Source: Lepiota brunneoincarnata
Lineage: Eukaryota; Basidiomycota; Agaricomycetes; Agaricales; Agaricaceae
Assembly (NCBI GenBank): GCA_023014365.1
Contig: JAEBUN010000023.1
Location: forward strand, 124,001 to 188,000
DNA: 64,000 nucleotides
Reading direction: 5' to 3'
Made by a program: the position numbers and the translations under genes. Shown here in pieces: positions 35,360 to 45,929 of this stretch. Position 1 is the stretch's first letter; every line of letters begins with the position of its first letter. The notes under the pieces are model-generated. The model was not told the origin of the DNA. It ran no database searches and saw nothing but the letters and a program-made list of their open reading frames with translations.

Positions 35360-36120
35360 TGGGAAGCTGGATAATGCTGTTCAAGCTACCCAATTCATAC
35401 ACTCTATCCTCCCTACTCTGGTCACACTTCAGACAATCTGAAATATGCTCAAAAAGAACAATTTCTGGTCTATTGTTAAGACCAAATGACCTCTTCTTAA
35501 GAAGCAACACTGAACTGCTCACTTCAGATTGCCCACAAGCATAAAGATTGGACAGTGGGAGATTGAAAACAGATATTATGGACAGATAAAACAAAAATCA
35601 ACAAGCTTGGGTCATATGGGAAGATGTATAAGGGGGGAAGGACTCTCAGACAAGACTATTATTCTTACTGTTAAGCATGAAGGTGGTGGTACCATCATGG
35701 TATGGCAGGCTATGGGGTGGAAAGGAGTAGGAATGCTAGTGGAGGTTGAGAGGATCATAGATGTAGAGCAGTACTGTGAGATTTTGGAATATGGGATAGT
35801 GAATAGCTTTGAAACTTTGGAGATGGAGGAGGAGGAGTAGATATTCCAGTAGGAAAATGATCCAAAATACAACTCTAAAGGGGCAATAGAGTGGTTTGAA
35901 GATAACAATGTGTAAGTTCTAACATGGCTAGCACAATCTCCTGACTCCAAATCCATTGAACACCTCTGGATATACTTAAAGAACCAGTTGAAGGGATATG
36001 AGAAACTACCTGAGGGAATACATGAATTATGGGACAGGTTGGTGGTAAAGTGAAATAGGATTGCTGCAGAAAGATGTCAAAAGCTTATAGAAAGCATGAC
36101 CAGAAGCCTCAAGGCAGTTA
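35360..36120 (+). pseudogene. Tc1/mariner transposase relic, left copy
   Basis: Plus-strand relic of a DDE transposase, full of stops. Readable pieces in order: AHKHKDWTVGD (about 35530), ILWTDKTKINKLGS with the first catalytic Asp (about 35575), LSDKTIILTVKHEGGGTIMV and WQAMGWKGVGMLVEVE (35640-35760), a degenerate QENDPKYNSK in place of QDNDPKHT (about 35850), and SIEHLWIYLKNQLKGYE (about 35950) holding the last acidic position. The relic stops near 36120, where the TIR element starts, so it lacks its 3' terminal repeat. The right-hand copy at 37.5-38.7 kb is the same family in opposite orientation. Confidence 0.75.
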
Positions 36121-36123
36121 TTA

Positions 36124-36979
36124 TTTCTAACTAGTATACATACTTGACTGTTGTGCTAGCACCCTTCAGTTTTTCAAGCTACCCCTCTGCCATTTATTAT
36201 AGCAGATAGCAATATTGACAGCTGGTTCCTTCCACTTACCTTCTCAAGATATAAATATATGTATTTATACAAGATCATCATGTTTGCAAAACAGTGGACT
36301 ATTTGTTCTCCTGAGTACTTTATTTTCAGAACAAAATCCTACTAGTAGGCTATATCTTTATTCTTATCTCCTAAACCTTCTATCTTTTACTAAGGTAAAA
36401 GTTTCAACTTATACATATTTTGTAAGAATAAGACACTACCAGGGATATAAGATAAAGTTAGACTAGTTCTAGTCTTCTTTACCTAATTTTTTATAGTTGA
36501 ATATTCAAACAAGCAGCTACAATAGTTACAGTAGATAAAATTAATGATTTTATAATAGATTTCCTTATATGGTAATCTAATAAATATAATAGTGCATCTT
36601 CTTATATAATGAGACTTAGTAGTATCAGATATTACAGATTTGGTTATATCTGTAAATATTTACATCAATTCTGCTATTTTATATACAATATTGAGCTATT
36701 ACTACTTTAAGTCAAAAGTGCAAAACATTGGAACAATTTTGTGGGTTACTGTATATGGGCTTTTCACAACAAGTAAAGATAAAAAACCCAACTCACAAAA
36801 GGATTTTGATATTATAAACATAACTGTATTACTTATAAATACATGTATCCATATCTTAAGAAAGTAAGTGGGAAGGACCAGCTGTCAATATTGCTATCTG
36901 CTATAATAAATGGCAGAGGGGTAGCTTGAAAAACTGAAGGGTGCTAGCACAACAGTCAAGTATGTATACTAGTTAGAAA
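36124..36979. mobile_element. TIR-only DNA element, about 856 bp, non-coding
   Basis: Ends are near-perfect inverted repeats of about 110 bp: tttctaactagtatacatac at the left and its complement ending agttagaaa at the right, running inward through gactgttgtgctagcaccct and caatattgacagctgg. The interior is AT-rich and has no supported coding sequence. This is the structure of a non-autonomous DNA transposon (MITE-like but large). A truncated copy of the same end lies at 34712-34797. No clear target duplication was found. Confidence 0.75.
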
Positions 36980-37329
36980 ATACCAATGGAACATAATAGT
37001 GTCTTGGGCAGGGAGTAGTGATAAAGACTGCTTATAGATAAAATCTGAGATTTTCACACCAATGCCATCAACTACATATGTAGCACATCCCTAAGCACCT
37101 TTGACTTAACCAATCATAAAGTAGTAGGTAGCTCGGTTAGGGTCATAGCCTTCATTAGGGTACAAGATACAGACAAAAGGATCGTTTCATGTTTCAGTGG
37201 TGTTCAAGTCTTGTAGACAGTGAGTTCCTAGATATACCATAACAAAGCATTGTCATGGATGTTAATTTATTATCTTTTGAACAAATTATATGATTTAAAT
37301 GGATTTGGAATCTTAAGATAGTACTTATA
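36980..37329. other. Short unique segment between elements
   Basis: No coding or repeat structure recognised. It separates the TIR-only element from the right-hand Tc1-like transposon. Confidence 0.4.
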
Positions 37330-38923
37330 CAATGGGTCAAAAAACTGTGCCAATGTTTTCACTATTTGGAAAGATCAGTCAACAGCAGACTAAGGTGATT
37401 ATGTAACTACTTGGGAAAATAGACAATGATAATATACCATATTGGAAATTGGAATCCATTTACATCACATGATTTGTCTAAGAAATAATGGATTCATTAA
37501 TTATTTAAAATATTAACTCATTGGGACAGTTTTTTGACCCTTTATCATCTATCTAATTAATACTTTGAATTGCCTCCTTTTGCTTTAATACCTACCTTGA
37601 GCCTTCTGGTCATGCTTTCTATAAGCTTTTGACACCTTTCTGCAGTAATCATATTCCACTTTACTACCAATCTGTCCCATAATTTATGTATTCCCTCAGA
37701 TAGATTCTCATATTCCTTCAGCTGGTTCTTCAGGTACATATATTCAGAGGTGTTCAATAAAATTAAAGTCAGGGAATTGTGCTGGCTATAGTAGAACTTG
37801 TATAACATTACCTTGAAACCACTCTGTTGCCCTTTTAGACTTGTATTTTGGATCATTGTCTTACTGGAATATCCACTCCTCCTCTATCTCCAAAGTTTTA
37901 AGCTATTCACCATCCTATACCCCAAAATCTCACAGTACTGCTCTACATCTATGATCCTCTCAACATCCACTAGCATTCCTACTCCTTTCCAACCCATAGC
38001 CTGCCATACCATAATGTTACCATCACCTTGATACTTAACAGTAGGAATAATAGTCTTGTCTGAGAGTCCTTCCCCCCTTATACATCTTCTCATATGACCC
38101 AAGCTTGTTGATTTTTGTTTTATCTGTCCATAATATCCATTTCCAATCTTTCACTGTCCAATTCTTGTGCTTATGGGCAATTTGAAGTGAGTGGTTCAGT
38201 ATTGCTTCTTATAAGGAGGTCATTTGGTTCTAACAACAGATCAGAAATTGTTCTTCTTGAGCATATTTCAGATTGTCTGAATTGTGACAGGAGTAGGGAG
38301 GATAGAGTGGATGAATTAGGTAGCTTGAACAGCATTGTCCAGCTTCCTAGTAGTGATTTAGTAAATTATTGATTATTTATCCTGAGAAGACAGCATGGAG
38401 AGTTGTCCTCCTTTGTTGTTTTCCTCATTTTGATCAACTTTTTTCTTGATTGGCTCAATAGTACTCTTGTCTATACCAGTTTGGACTGAGTTTATTGCAA
38501 GGAATAGCCATTCTGAAGATAAAAAAATGACTTGAGAGCACTGGGTAGAAAATATAGCCTCCATGATGTAATAGTAAGATGAAAAGATTGGTGCAGTGGT
38601 TTCAATATGATCATGTGATATAGAAGAGGTCACATAACAATTTTTGTTATCCTCACACTTGATTTGGTATTGATTTGAGCTGTCTAAAACCAGATTTTAG
38701 GAAAATGACAGAGGGTCAAAAAACTGTCCCAATGAGTTGATATTTTAAATGATTAATTGATCCACTACTTCTCAGACAAATCACATGATTTAAACAGATT
38801 CAGGATTTCAATATGCTATATTATTATTGTCTATTTTGCCAAGTATTTATGTAATTATCTTGGTCCACTATTAGCTGGTCTTTCCAAATGGTGAAAACAT
38901 TGGGACAGTTTTTTGACCCACTG
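37330..38923 (-). mobile_element. Tc1-like transposon, full length, about 1.6 kb, with 215-bp composite TIRs
   Basis: The two outer blocks (37330-37545 and 38709-38923) are inverted copies of each other over about 215 bp, and each block also has inverted ends of its own. They enclose a minus-strand transposase relic. The outermost sequence at the right is gacccactg followed by TA, as expected for Tc1 insertion at TA; the left side has drifted (tac before aatgggtc). The left-hand family member (34798-36120) is truncated and faces the other way, so the region forms a large imperfect inverted repeat. Confidence 0.8.
37556..38690 (-). pseudogene. Tc1/mariner transposase relic, right copy
   Basis: Minus-strand homologue of the 35.4-36.1 kb relic. 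Pieces: LSDKTIIPTVKYQGDGNIMV and WQAMGWKGVGMLVDVE (38060-37950), then KNQLKEYENLSEGIHKLWDR and ESMTRRLKVGIKAKGGN to the C-terminus near 37557. It keeps the C-terminal end that the left copy lost. Stops and frame changes between the pieces make it inactive. Confidence 0.75.
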
Positions 38924-40283
38924 TATACTGGTTGAGTTTGAGCTTATAGCTTAAATCTAGGCTCTTTTTTTTGCAAAATATACCTTCTTGCTTCACTTTT
39001 TTTATTATATTTAAATGACATTGCTTATAGCTAAATTAAGTACTTCTACTTTTGGAAGCCCTCTCACTTTTTCCATTTGATCTGTCTTTTCAGCCATAAT
39101 ACCCTAGAAAATTGATGATCCATAATGTACTTAGCATGGTAGTATTTTGTACACTACTGCATCCTTTTACTGTGCCTGCTGTGACATTACTACACCCTAT
39201 TACTGATCTGCTAATTTCATGTTCATGCATAGATTCCATATATTGCAATGATTCTCTACATAGAATCAGTGGCTATGTTATTAAGAAACTCCATAGAAGA
39301 CTGGTACTTTCCTAGTACTTCAGGGAACATAGTATTTTCAATGGGTTTTCCAGGAAATTTGTTCTTCAATGAGGTCTTGGTCTGTACATTAGGCTTTCTT
39401 CTGAGGTGAATACATATATTATATAATTCAATCCCAGGGTGCATAACTATTCTTTTGCTTTCCTTCATGTCTCAACCTACTACTTGTGTGTCTTCTATGT
39501 CTTTTAATGATTCTGCTCAAGCCCCAGTTTCTTTGTATAACAAACACAAAGAAAATATGGCTTTTCCACCAGTCTCTAAGCCTGCAACTATGTAAGAAGA
39601 AAGCTGCTAAACAAGGCAGAGGTAAGAAAAGGGCTAATTCTTGCCCTCCACATCATACTCTTGCCAATTGTGAGTAGTTTCTTTCTTCTTTATTCACATT
39701 TTACTGAGCTAGCCTGATAATCATTGTTCATCAAGCCAGGGATTTGAATGGGACTTTAGGGTTACTATAAGGCCCCCTCATTCATTTCTCCATGATGATG
39801 ATGTCAATGTGAGTATCTTTCCTCTTCATTATCTTCTTCTTTAATTTACAGCTAGTAGTTTGCTGTCACTAAGCTCTGGTGCCTCAGCTGTTAGATGACT
39901 ACCCCTGATGGTAGGTTACTCTATTTCAAGTGATTACCCATTGGCCTCAGCCTTGCTGGCTGCCCTGGAGTTCCCTGAGCATTATCTAGTTCAGGCATCC
40001 TGAGGAGTCACAGCCCAGGATATCTTGAACTTTACCTTGACACTCTCATCTCCTTCATTACTACATGTATGTGCATATTCTATTCTTGTATACTATGTAT
40101 TATTAGCCATGTGATATCATCTGGTTACTGTAATCATAGCTATAGTGGCCTGGTTTATGCACAGACCACAATGTATAAATATGTAGTGCAAGTGGGGATT
40201 GTGATCCCCACTTGAATATCATTTGAGTTTCAGGCCTCTACACTTTCCTAATATCAGCTGCATCAACAAACAATTTGACTACC
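38924..40283. other. AT-rich region without a supported gene
   Basis: No gene supported. Short plus frames (39112-39315, 39486-39677) have no motifs. Sequence near 40145-40250 is loosely similar to 50545-50620 just beyond the G1 retrotransposon (shared tgtgcatagac/tatgcacagac, then gtagtgcaa/gtagtgcaa, then acttgaatatca), which may be pieces of another decayed element. Confidence 0.4.
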
Positions 40284-40537
40284 AGATGCATGAGAATTTT
40301 TTTTTTCCTTCGGTCAGGGCAAAACCTGATTACCAGCTAACCTCTAGGATTAGGTCCCAAGAGTGTGAGGTTCTCCCTGTCAGGCATACTCACTAAAAAC
40401 CCTTGGTGTTACATGGTTTCCCATTAGACCCTCCTGTGATTTCGTACTCGCTTAGAGCCTAGTACTAGTCAATCATATTGACTTGCGTCTTTATGATCCC
40501 TTTCACTTGGGGCAGGCCCAAGATGCATGAGAATTTT
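40284..40537 (-). mobile_element. SINE-like retroposon with 17-bp target-site duplication
   Basis: A segment of about 220 bp (40301-40520) is flanked by exact 17-bp direct repeats AGATGCATGAGAATTTT at 40284-40300 and 40521-40537. Next to the left repeat is a run of T (40297-40306), which is a poly(A) tail when read on the minus strand. Long target duplications plus a poly(A) tail are the signature of LINE-machinery retroposition. The insert has no open frame, contains more CpG than its surroundings, and is SINE-sized. I could not identify convincing RNA polymerase III A and B boxes, so its parental RNA is unknown. Confidence 0.75.
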
Positions 40538-40868
40538 CAACTATGCAAACAATGTTTTAAATACAAGGTTTTACAATACTGTAAGGATTGGATGCATGTT
40601 GGCAGCAAAGCCACCAATGCATGCCCTCTCCTCATCAGTCTAAACAGCTATTCCTTGGATGTCTCCTCATCCTTCCCAACCCAATTTCCTGATTTTAAAT
40701 TCATCCTAACATCAAATTTGTTCCTATACAAGCCACAGATTACTATGCCACCCACAACCTATGCTCCTAACTCTGCACATTGGGCAGGTCTCCATGTACC
40801 CTAATGTAAGGGGACTGGGATTGTTTGCCCTCCCTTATGCAAGGTCCATCTATGGGTCTGTGGTTGGG
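40538..40868. other. Segment between the SINE-like insertion and G1
   Basis: Plus frame 40478-40804 is open across the insertion boundary and so is probably not a gene. The last five bases, TTGGG at 40864-40868, are the left target duplication of G1. Confidence 0.5.
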
Positions 40869-41232
40869 TGTTATGCAGGTTAGGCATCTGCAAGGCTCAA
40901 TGTGATCAAGCATTCAGTGAGACCATTGAGTAGTGCAAGCAAGTCTAAGGCAACACCAAAAAGCAGGAACAAATACAATGTATAATAAGACAAAGCTAGG
41001 GAACATCCTTGCTAGCTAGGTCTAGATATACTACTGAGGTTACTGGCATGTGATAAAAGAAATAATTACATGCAAACAATGAAGAATTACAAGCTAAAAG
41101 GGGGCTAACTATAGATGGGTGGTGGCTTGTGATAAACTAACTATAGATGGGCACTGACAGCAAGTGGTGACATGTGATAAGTAAAAATAGGCAGGCATGA
41201 GAAATAAGAGGAGAAACAAAATAACAATAACA
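40869..41232 (-). repeat. G1 3' LTR
   Basis: 364 bp, starting TG and ending CA. It carries aagacaaagcta (minus-strand TAGCTTTGTCTT) at the predicted RNA start, and several copies of catgtgataa. Confidence 0.9.
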
Positions 41233-41246
41233 TTACCCCCTTTTAA
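41233..41246 (-). promoter_or_regulatory. G1 polypurine tract
   Basis: Minus strand reads AAAAGGGGGTAA directly before the 3' LTR. This is the expected plus-strand primer; the same position in G2 reads GAAGGGGGTAA. Confidence 0.75.
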
Positions 41247-41380
41247 GCTTCAAACTCTGTTTCGAAGCTAATAGGTGGCAAGGTACTGGTGTTGGGTAGG
41301 GGTCTCCTCTAATAGTCAATGTATCCATCATAGGCATAGTCGTAGTCTTCGTATTGGCCATTGCCAATAATATTGTATGT

Positions 41381-42409
41381 TCATCCAAAGGTGGTGGGAT
41401 AGCATTGCACTGTCTTTTTGAGTATGGCATTGTGACAATTTTGATGATAGGCAGGGCAATTCCACATGTAATGACCTAGTGCAGAGTGGTTGCAGTGGTG
41501 GCAGGTGTAACAGGGGCAGCTGTAGGCCCAATGACCAATTTGATGACATTTGAAGCAGCAATTTCTTCCAACATCATAAGAGCACGCTGTTATGGCTTGG
41601 GGTGCAGTGGTAGGGGTAGTACAGAATCTAGGTGGTCTTGGGGGGTATGGGGTGAGTAGCCAACTGCTGACGGGCTTCCATTTGTTGAGTGAATTTGTCC
41701 ACTGTTTGTTGTCAAGTTTGGGGTGGTGGTGCAGAGGTGGGGGGTATGACAACAGGTGGGATAGGAGGGCTTGGAGGTTATTTGGGTTGAACTCATCAAT
41801 GGGTGGAATGTACTTGTTGGGGTTGGTTGGTAGGTGGGGGTGGCTGTACCTGATCAGGGATTGTGGGCATAATCCATATACTGGTTGTGGAGCTGCAATG
41901 CTCAGTAAAGATCCATTGGAAGGTGGGGTCAGTCCATAAATGGTTGAACATGTTCTGGTTTGCTTGTTTGACTTTTTTGACACTTTGCTCAAGGCTATAT
42001 AGGCAAAGGAGGTTTTTGCAGAGTTGGAAGAAGCCATCACATACTTCTTGTGATACTGGCAGTATTGGTGCAATAAAAAGGGAAAAGACAAGGTAAAGGT
42101 GCTGTCAACCTCATTAAGATAGTTGCTAATGGAAGCAACTGGCAGGGGAGTGGAGATGGTGGTGGGTTCCTCAGTGATGGGTGGAATGGGACTGGGGGAA
42201 GTGGTCTGTCATGGTATGTGTAATGGGGTGTTTTCAGTGGTATTAAGGGCACTTTCAACAAGAAACTGGTAGAGGATGTGGTTGGGGTTGGGTTGGGTGG
42301 ACAAGAATCTGGTAATCCCATCAGACAATGGAGGCAGGGTAGAAATAAGGGCAGACTCAGAAGGGAGTAAATGAATAGAGGAAGGCATTGGGCTGTTAAA
42401 TGGGGCAGT
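41381..42409 (-). pseudogene. G1 ORF3: post-pol protein with tandem CCHC zinc knuckles
   Basis: Downstream of pol on the minus strand. A Pro/Ser/Thr-rich first part (LPSESALISTLPPLSDGITR, 42370-42120, frame broken near 42060) is followed by a conserved block MASSNSAKTSFAYIALSK and a Pro/His-rich linker. Two zinc knuckles follow at about 41540-41430: CFKCHQIGHWAYSC (C-x2-C-x4-H-x4-C) and CHHCNHSALGHYMWNC (C-x2-C-x4..5-H-x4-C). G2 has the same ORF at 59851-60900, so it is a constant part of the family. Standard Ty3/Gypsy chromoviruses have no such ORF here. The function is unknown; RNA binding or chaperoning is an inference from the knuckles. Confidence 0.7.
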
Positions 42410-42413
42410 ATGG

Positions 42414-44268
42414 TGTTGTGCCACAAAATCATTTCATTTGTGAAATCACTAGCTAATAAAGTAACTAACTCTCCGTTACCAATTAATATCAGTATATGGC
42501 CATGGTCAGACACTGGATGTGAGAGATTAGAATACTATCTAAAATATGTGAAGACAGACATCTCAGAAACAGAACTAGAACACCCAGATAAGTAAAAAGT
42601 GCTGTTAACTAACTTATTAGTGATAAGTCTATGGAAGAATGACTCTGGTATGAATGTACCCAAGTGTTGTATCTGATACTGTGTTAACTAAGATATTAGT
42701 TAAGATACTCATAACTACACAAAAGACCCATTTCTTTGTCTCTGCCCTAGAAAGCGGACAAGTTGTAACACTTATGATCTTCAGATGGTACCTAGCCATA
42801 GTAACAGGTCCTAGAAGCGAATCTTGACAAGAGAATTTAGAAATTAGCTAATGTCCTGGTAAGGATGTTCCCTTGGAATGGCTCTGATGGTATTGAAAGA
42901 TAAAAGATTGGATGGGGGTATCCAAGAGGGTACTCAGGGACAGATGCTCCCTCATAGTAATGAAAGAGACCAGAAATGATGAACTAGAAAATAAAAATTG
43001 ATAAGAATGGAACAAGCTAATTAAATTCTAATATTAGTTTACTACCTGAAGGCTATGGAAGTGAACTTTTAGGACATTAGGGTTGAGAACCCAGGTGTGG
43101 AGAATCCAAGAAAAAGATAAAAACCTGTAGATAAGAGTTAGCAAGGAAACTTACTAACCTGACTGGCTATGATATAAATAGCCAAGCACTTAGGGAGCAA
43201 GTTCCTGAGAGCAAATTATGTCACTGATATCGGAACTCCTAGAATGATGCTCCTAAATGATGAGGAGACAATAAAATGATGAAGCTGAAGGCTTGTTTCA
43301 GGTACACCCATAAGTTAATTGTATATTGTTATAAAAACTCATCTATAAATTACATGGGAGGCAAGAAACTGCTTGCTTATTTCCCTCCCCTGATTGTATA
43401 GTCAATTAGGATAGGAATATAAAGTAATTTTACGCAATTTTCTTCAGTCATAGATCACCAGAGACTTAAAGAGTTATACTCTTTAACACCAGACCCTTTG
43501 AAATGATTGAGATATTGACAGACCCTTCTGCTTGACTCGAGAGCTGAATACAAGTTGATATGACTCTTCTGTTCTTAAGTAGAAAGTTCACTAACTTCCA
43601 TTTCTTTGGGTTCCTCTTAGAGGCCTTGCCTCAGAAGTATACTATTGAATTGTAGAGCTGTTTAATTGAGAAGCGAACATAGTATGCTAGGGCCTGTTGA
43701 AAATGCTGTCCACTAGGTCTATCTAGTTTAAAGATACTTACTGCAGGAGCTTGCAAGAAGCCTGTCTTGCTAAGTAGTATAAAGTTTTATTGCATTGTTC
43801 AGAAGCTATAGCGTGCTAGGGCCTGTTATATAACATTGTCTGCTAGGCCTACTAGCTTAAAGACACTTAATGCAGGAGCTTGTCAAAAGCCTGTCTCACT
43901 GGGTAGCGTAAATTTATAGTATTGTCAAGAGAAAAGGATGTAGTATGCTAGGACCCATTAGATCACATTATTTGCTGGGTCTACAGAGGCTCACTGATTG
44001 CAAAAGCTTGCATTTTGCCTGACTTATTGAATCATGAAGATATTAGTTAACATATTATATAGTAATGACCATCAAAGTTCCCATTGTAATCAGATAGGAC
44101 AACTGTCTGTCTAGTTGGAGACTAAGAGAATAACTTACCAAAACCCTAAAAACATTAGAATTGAATATATTTCTGGAGATTTGTGACAACCTCTCCCCCA
44201 CAAACTTATAAAGTCAGAATTAGCAAACTTGTCAACAAACTTTGTTTTCAATCCTGTAAAGTAATCCA
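42414..44268 (-). mobile_element. Element X, copy 1, inserted in G1
   Basis: About 1.85 kb absent from the matching place in G2, where chromodomain tail and ORF3 are adjacent. It is homologous, in reverse orientation, to 52396-53734 joined to 62083-62615. Ends are TG..CA-like (minus strand TGGATTACTTTACA at the start, GCACAACA at the end), it has no coding frame, contains three tandem units of about 125 bp (43660-44030) and a TATA-containing palindrome (near 43165-43190). A large solo LTR or a non-autonomous retroelement would fit; the exact ends and target duplication were not resolved. Confidence 0.7.
43660..44030. repeat. Tandem repeats of about 125 bp within X copy 1
   Basis: Three diverged units, each with tgctaggg/tgctaggac, cta..gtttaaagatactta or agcttaaagacactta, and gcaggagcttgcaag or gcaggagcttgtcaa. 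The same array, inverted, is at 52680-53050 in X copy 2. Confidence 0.75.
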
Positions 44269-44279
44269 CTTTTCAACAG

Positions 44280-45929
44280 TATATTTTTGATAGGGATGTT
44301 GATGGGAACAGTGTGGTTTGTTTGAGGCTTTAAGAGAAGAATGGACAACAGGCATGTTCTCATCATTTCAGTTGAGGTTGTGAAGCTGCTTATACTCCAA
44401 TAGGAGTTCCACAGCATCTCCTTTGTTGATTACTTCTGATACATTGGTTTTGCCAGATGTTTCAGGTTTAGTTCCATTGGGGAACAATTTGAAATGGGGT
44501 TCAGGTTCTCATGTATTTTTGGATTTGGGCCATCTAAGCCATTTGACAAGGTATTCAAGGTGATTTCATCATTTGCGGTGATTTAGGATTACTTCGACTT
44601 TGTATAGTTCTTCTCCTTCAACAATTTGAGGTGGTGGTCAAACATAATTTGGACCATATGTTTCAGTTCTGGTGTATGGCATGAGGAGTTGTGTGTGGAA
44701 CACAGGGTGGATCTTCCAACATTTGGGGAGTTTGAGTCAATATGAAACAGGTAATAAGACATTGAGGATACTGAATGGTCCAAGATGTTTGGGGGCCATT
44801 TTATGTGTGATGTATGGGGTTTTTTTGTTGCAGGCGTCAAGCCAAACCATTTGATTTTTGTGGAATGGGGTAAACCTTGACTGACATCAGTTTTCCATGT
44901 GTTTCATGGCAGTTTCATGTGCAGCTTTAGCATTTCAGCAGTATAGGTCAATTAGTTCCATGTGGTTGTTGACGGTTGGTGACTCAGTTTCAAGGAGAAT
45001 GGTGGGAAGTGCTTTTGGTTGTATTCCCATAATGATTTCAAATGGTGTCTGTTTGCATAAGGCATAGGGTCAGCTGTTATATGTGAATTTGAGGAGTGGT
45101 AGGGCCTGTGACCAATTTTCAGGGTGATGTGAACAAAATATTGAGAGATATGCTTGGGTTTCCTGGTGGGAGTGTTTGGTTGCTCCGTCTGCTTCTGGGT
45201 GATAGGCTATGGTCATTGTGGGGGTTATTTCAAGCCATTCTAACAGTTTTTGGAATGAATGCACAGTGAATTGTGGGTCACAGTTGGATATGATTCATTC
45301 AGGTAGGCCATAATGCAGGTAAACCTTATTAAGAATGATGTCAGCAATATCATCAGCAGTTGCAGTTTTGTTGGTAGTGGTGAGAATTACCCCCTTTGAG
45401 AGTCCATGGTCCACTATGGACAAAATAGAGTTGTAGCCAGCAGAGGGAGGGAGGGAGGTGATCAGATCCATCAAGATCTGTGCAAATGGGTGGTTCAATT
45501 TGGGTGCTGGAATAGGGGTAAAGGCAGGCTTGGCAGGGTGACAGTTAATCTTGAACTATTGACAGTTGGTGCATCCCTTGACATAATCACATGTGAAACT
45601 GGCCATACTGGGCTAGTAGAAATCACACTCCAATGCATGAAGGGTCATATTGATTCCAGGTGGCCTGCAGTGGGAGAATCGTGGTATCTCCATACAATGT
45701 GGTGGCAGAGTTAGAGGTCTTCTGGTGGAATGGTCTTACCATTGTAGGTAACAATTAAGCCTTTTGGGGTATGTGTTATGGAGTAATGAGAATTGGTGGG
45801 AGCATATGGGGGAGTAAGGAGTACAGTGATTTGCTCAGTGGTATGTGGGTTGTACTTATCATGCTGGAGAATGTTGTTGCAAGTCTCCTGGTCTACTGTG
45901 TTGATAAATACAGATTTGGGTAACATCAT
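44280..45929 (-). pseudogene. G1 integrase and chromodomain
   Basis: Minus strand. The integrase core gives QILMDLITSLPPSAGYNSIL (first Asp, about 45480), then a second-Asp region near 45285 and ITPTMTIAYHPEADGATKHS (about 45215-45170). Where the family has D-G-x-T-E-R the sequence is D-G-A-T-K-H, with Lys (codon at 45175-45177) in place of catalytic Glu. Further on come the tail WSQALPLLKFTYNS and, near 44560-44500, a chromodomain piece YLVKWLRWPKSKN, broken by a stop where NTWEP is expected. Several stops interrupt the frame. Confidence 0.75.

Noticed and set aside
40301..40520. tRNA-derived SINE with A and B boxes
   Set aside because: The insertion itself is kept as a feature, but tagg-ctctaagcgag and similar words are too weak to name polymerase III boxes.
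40478..40804. Plus-strand frame of 108 codons before G1
   Set aside because: It runs from inside the SINE-like insert across its target duplication into flanking DNA, so it cannot be an ancestral gene.
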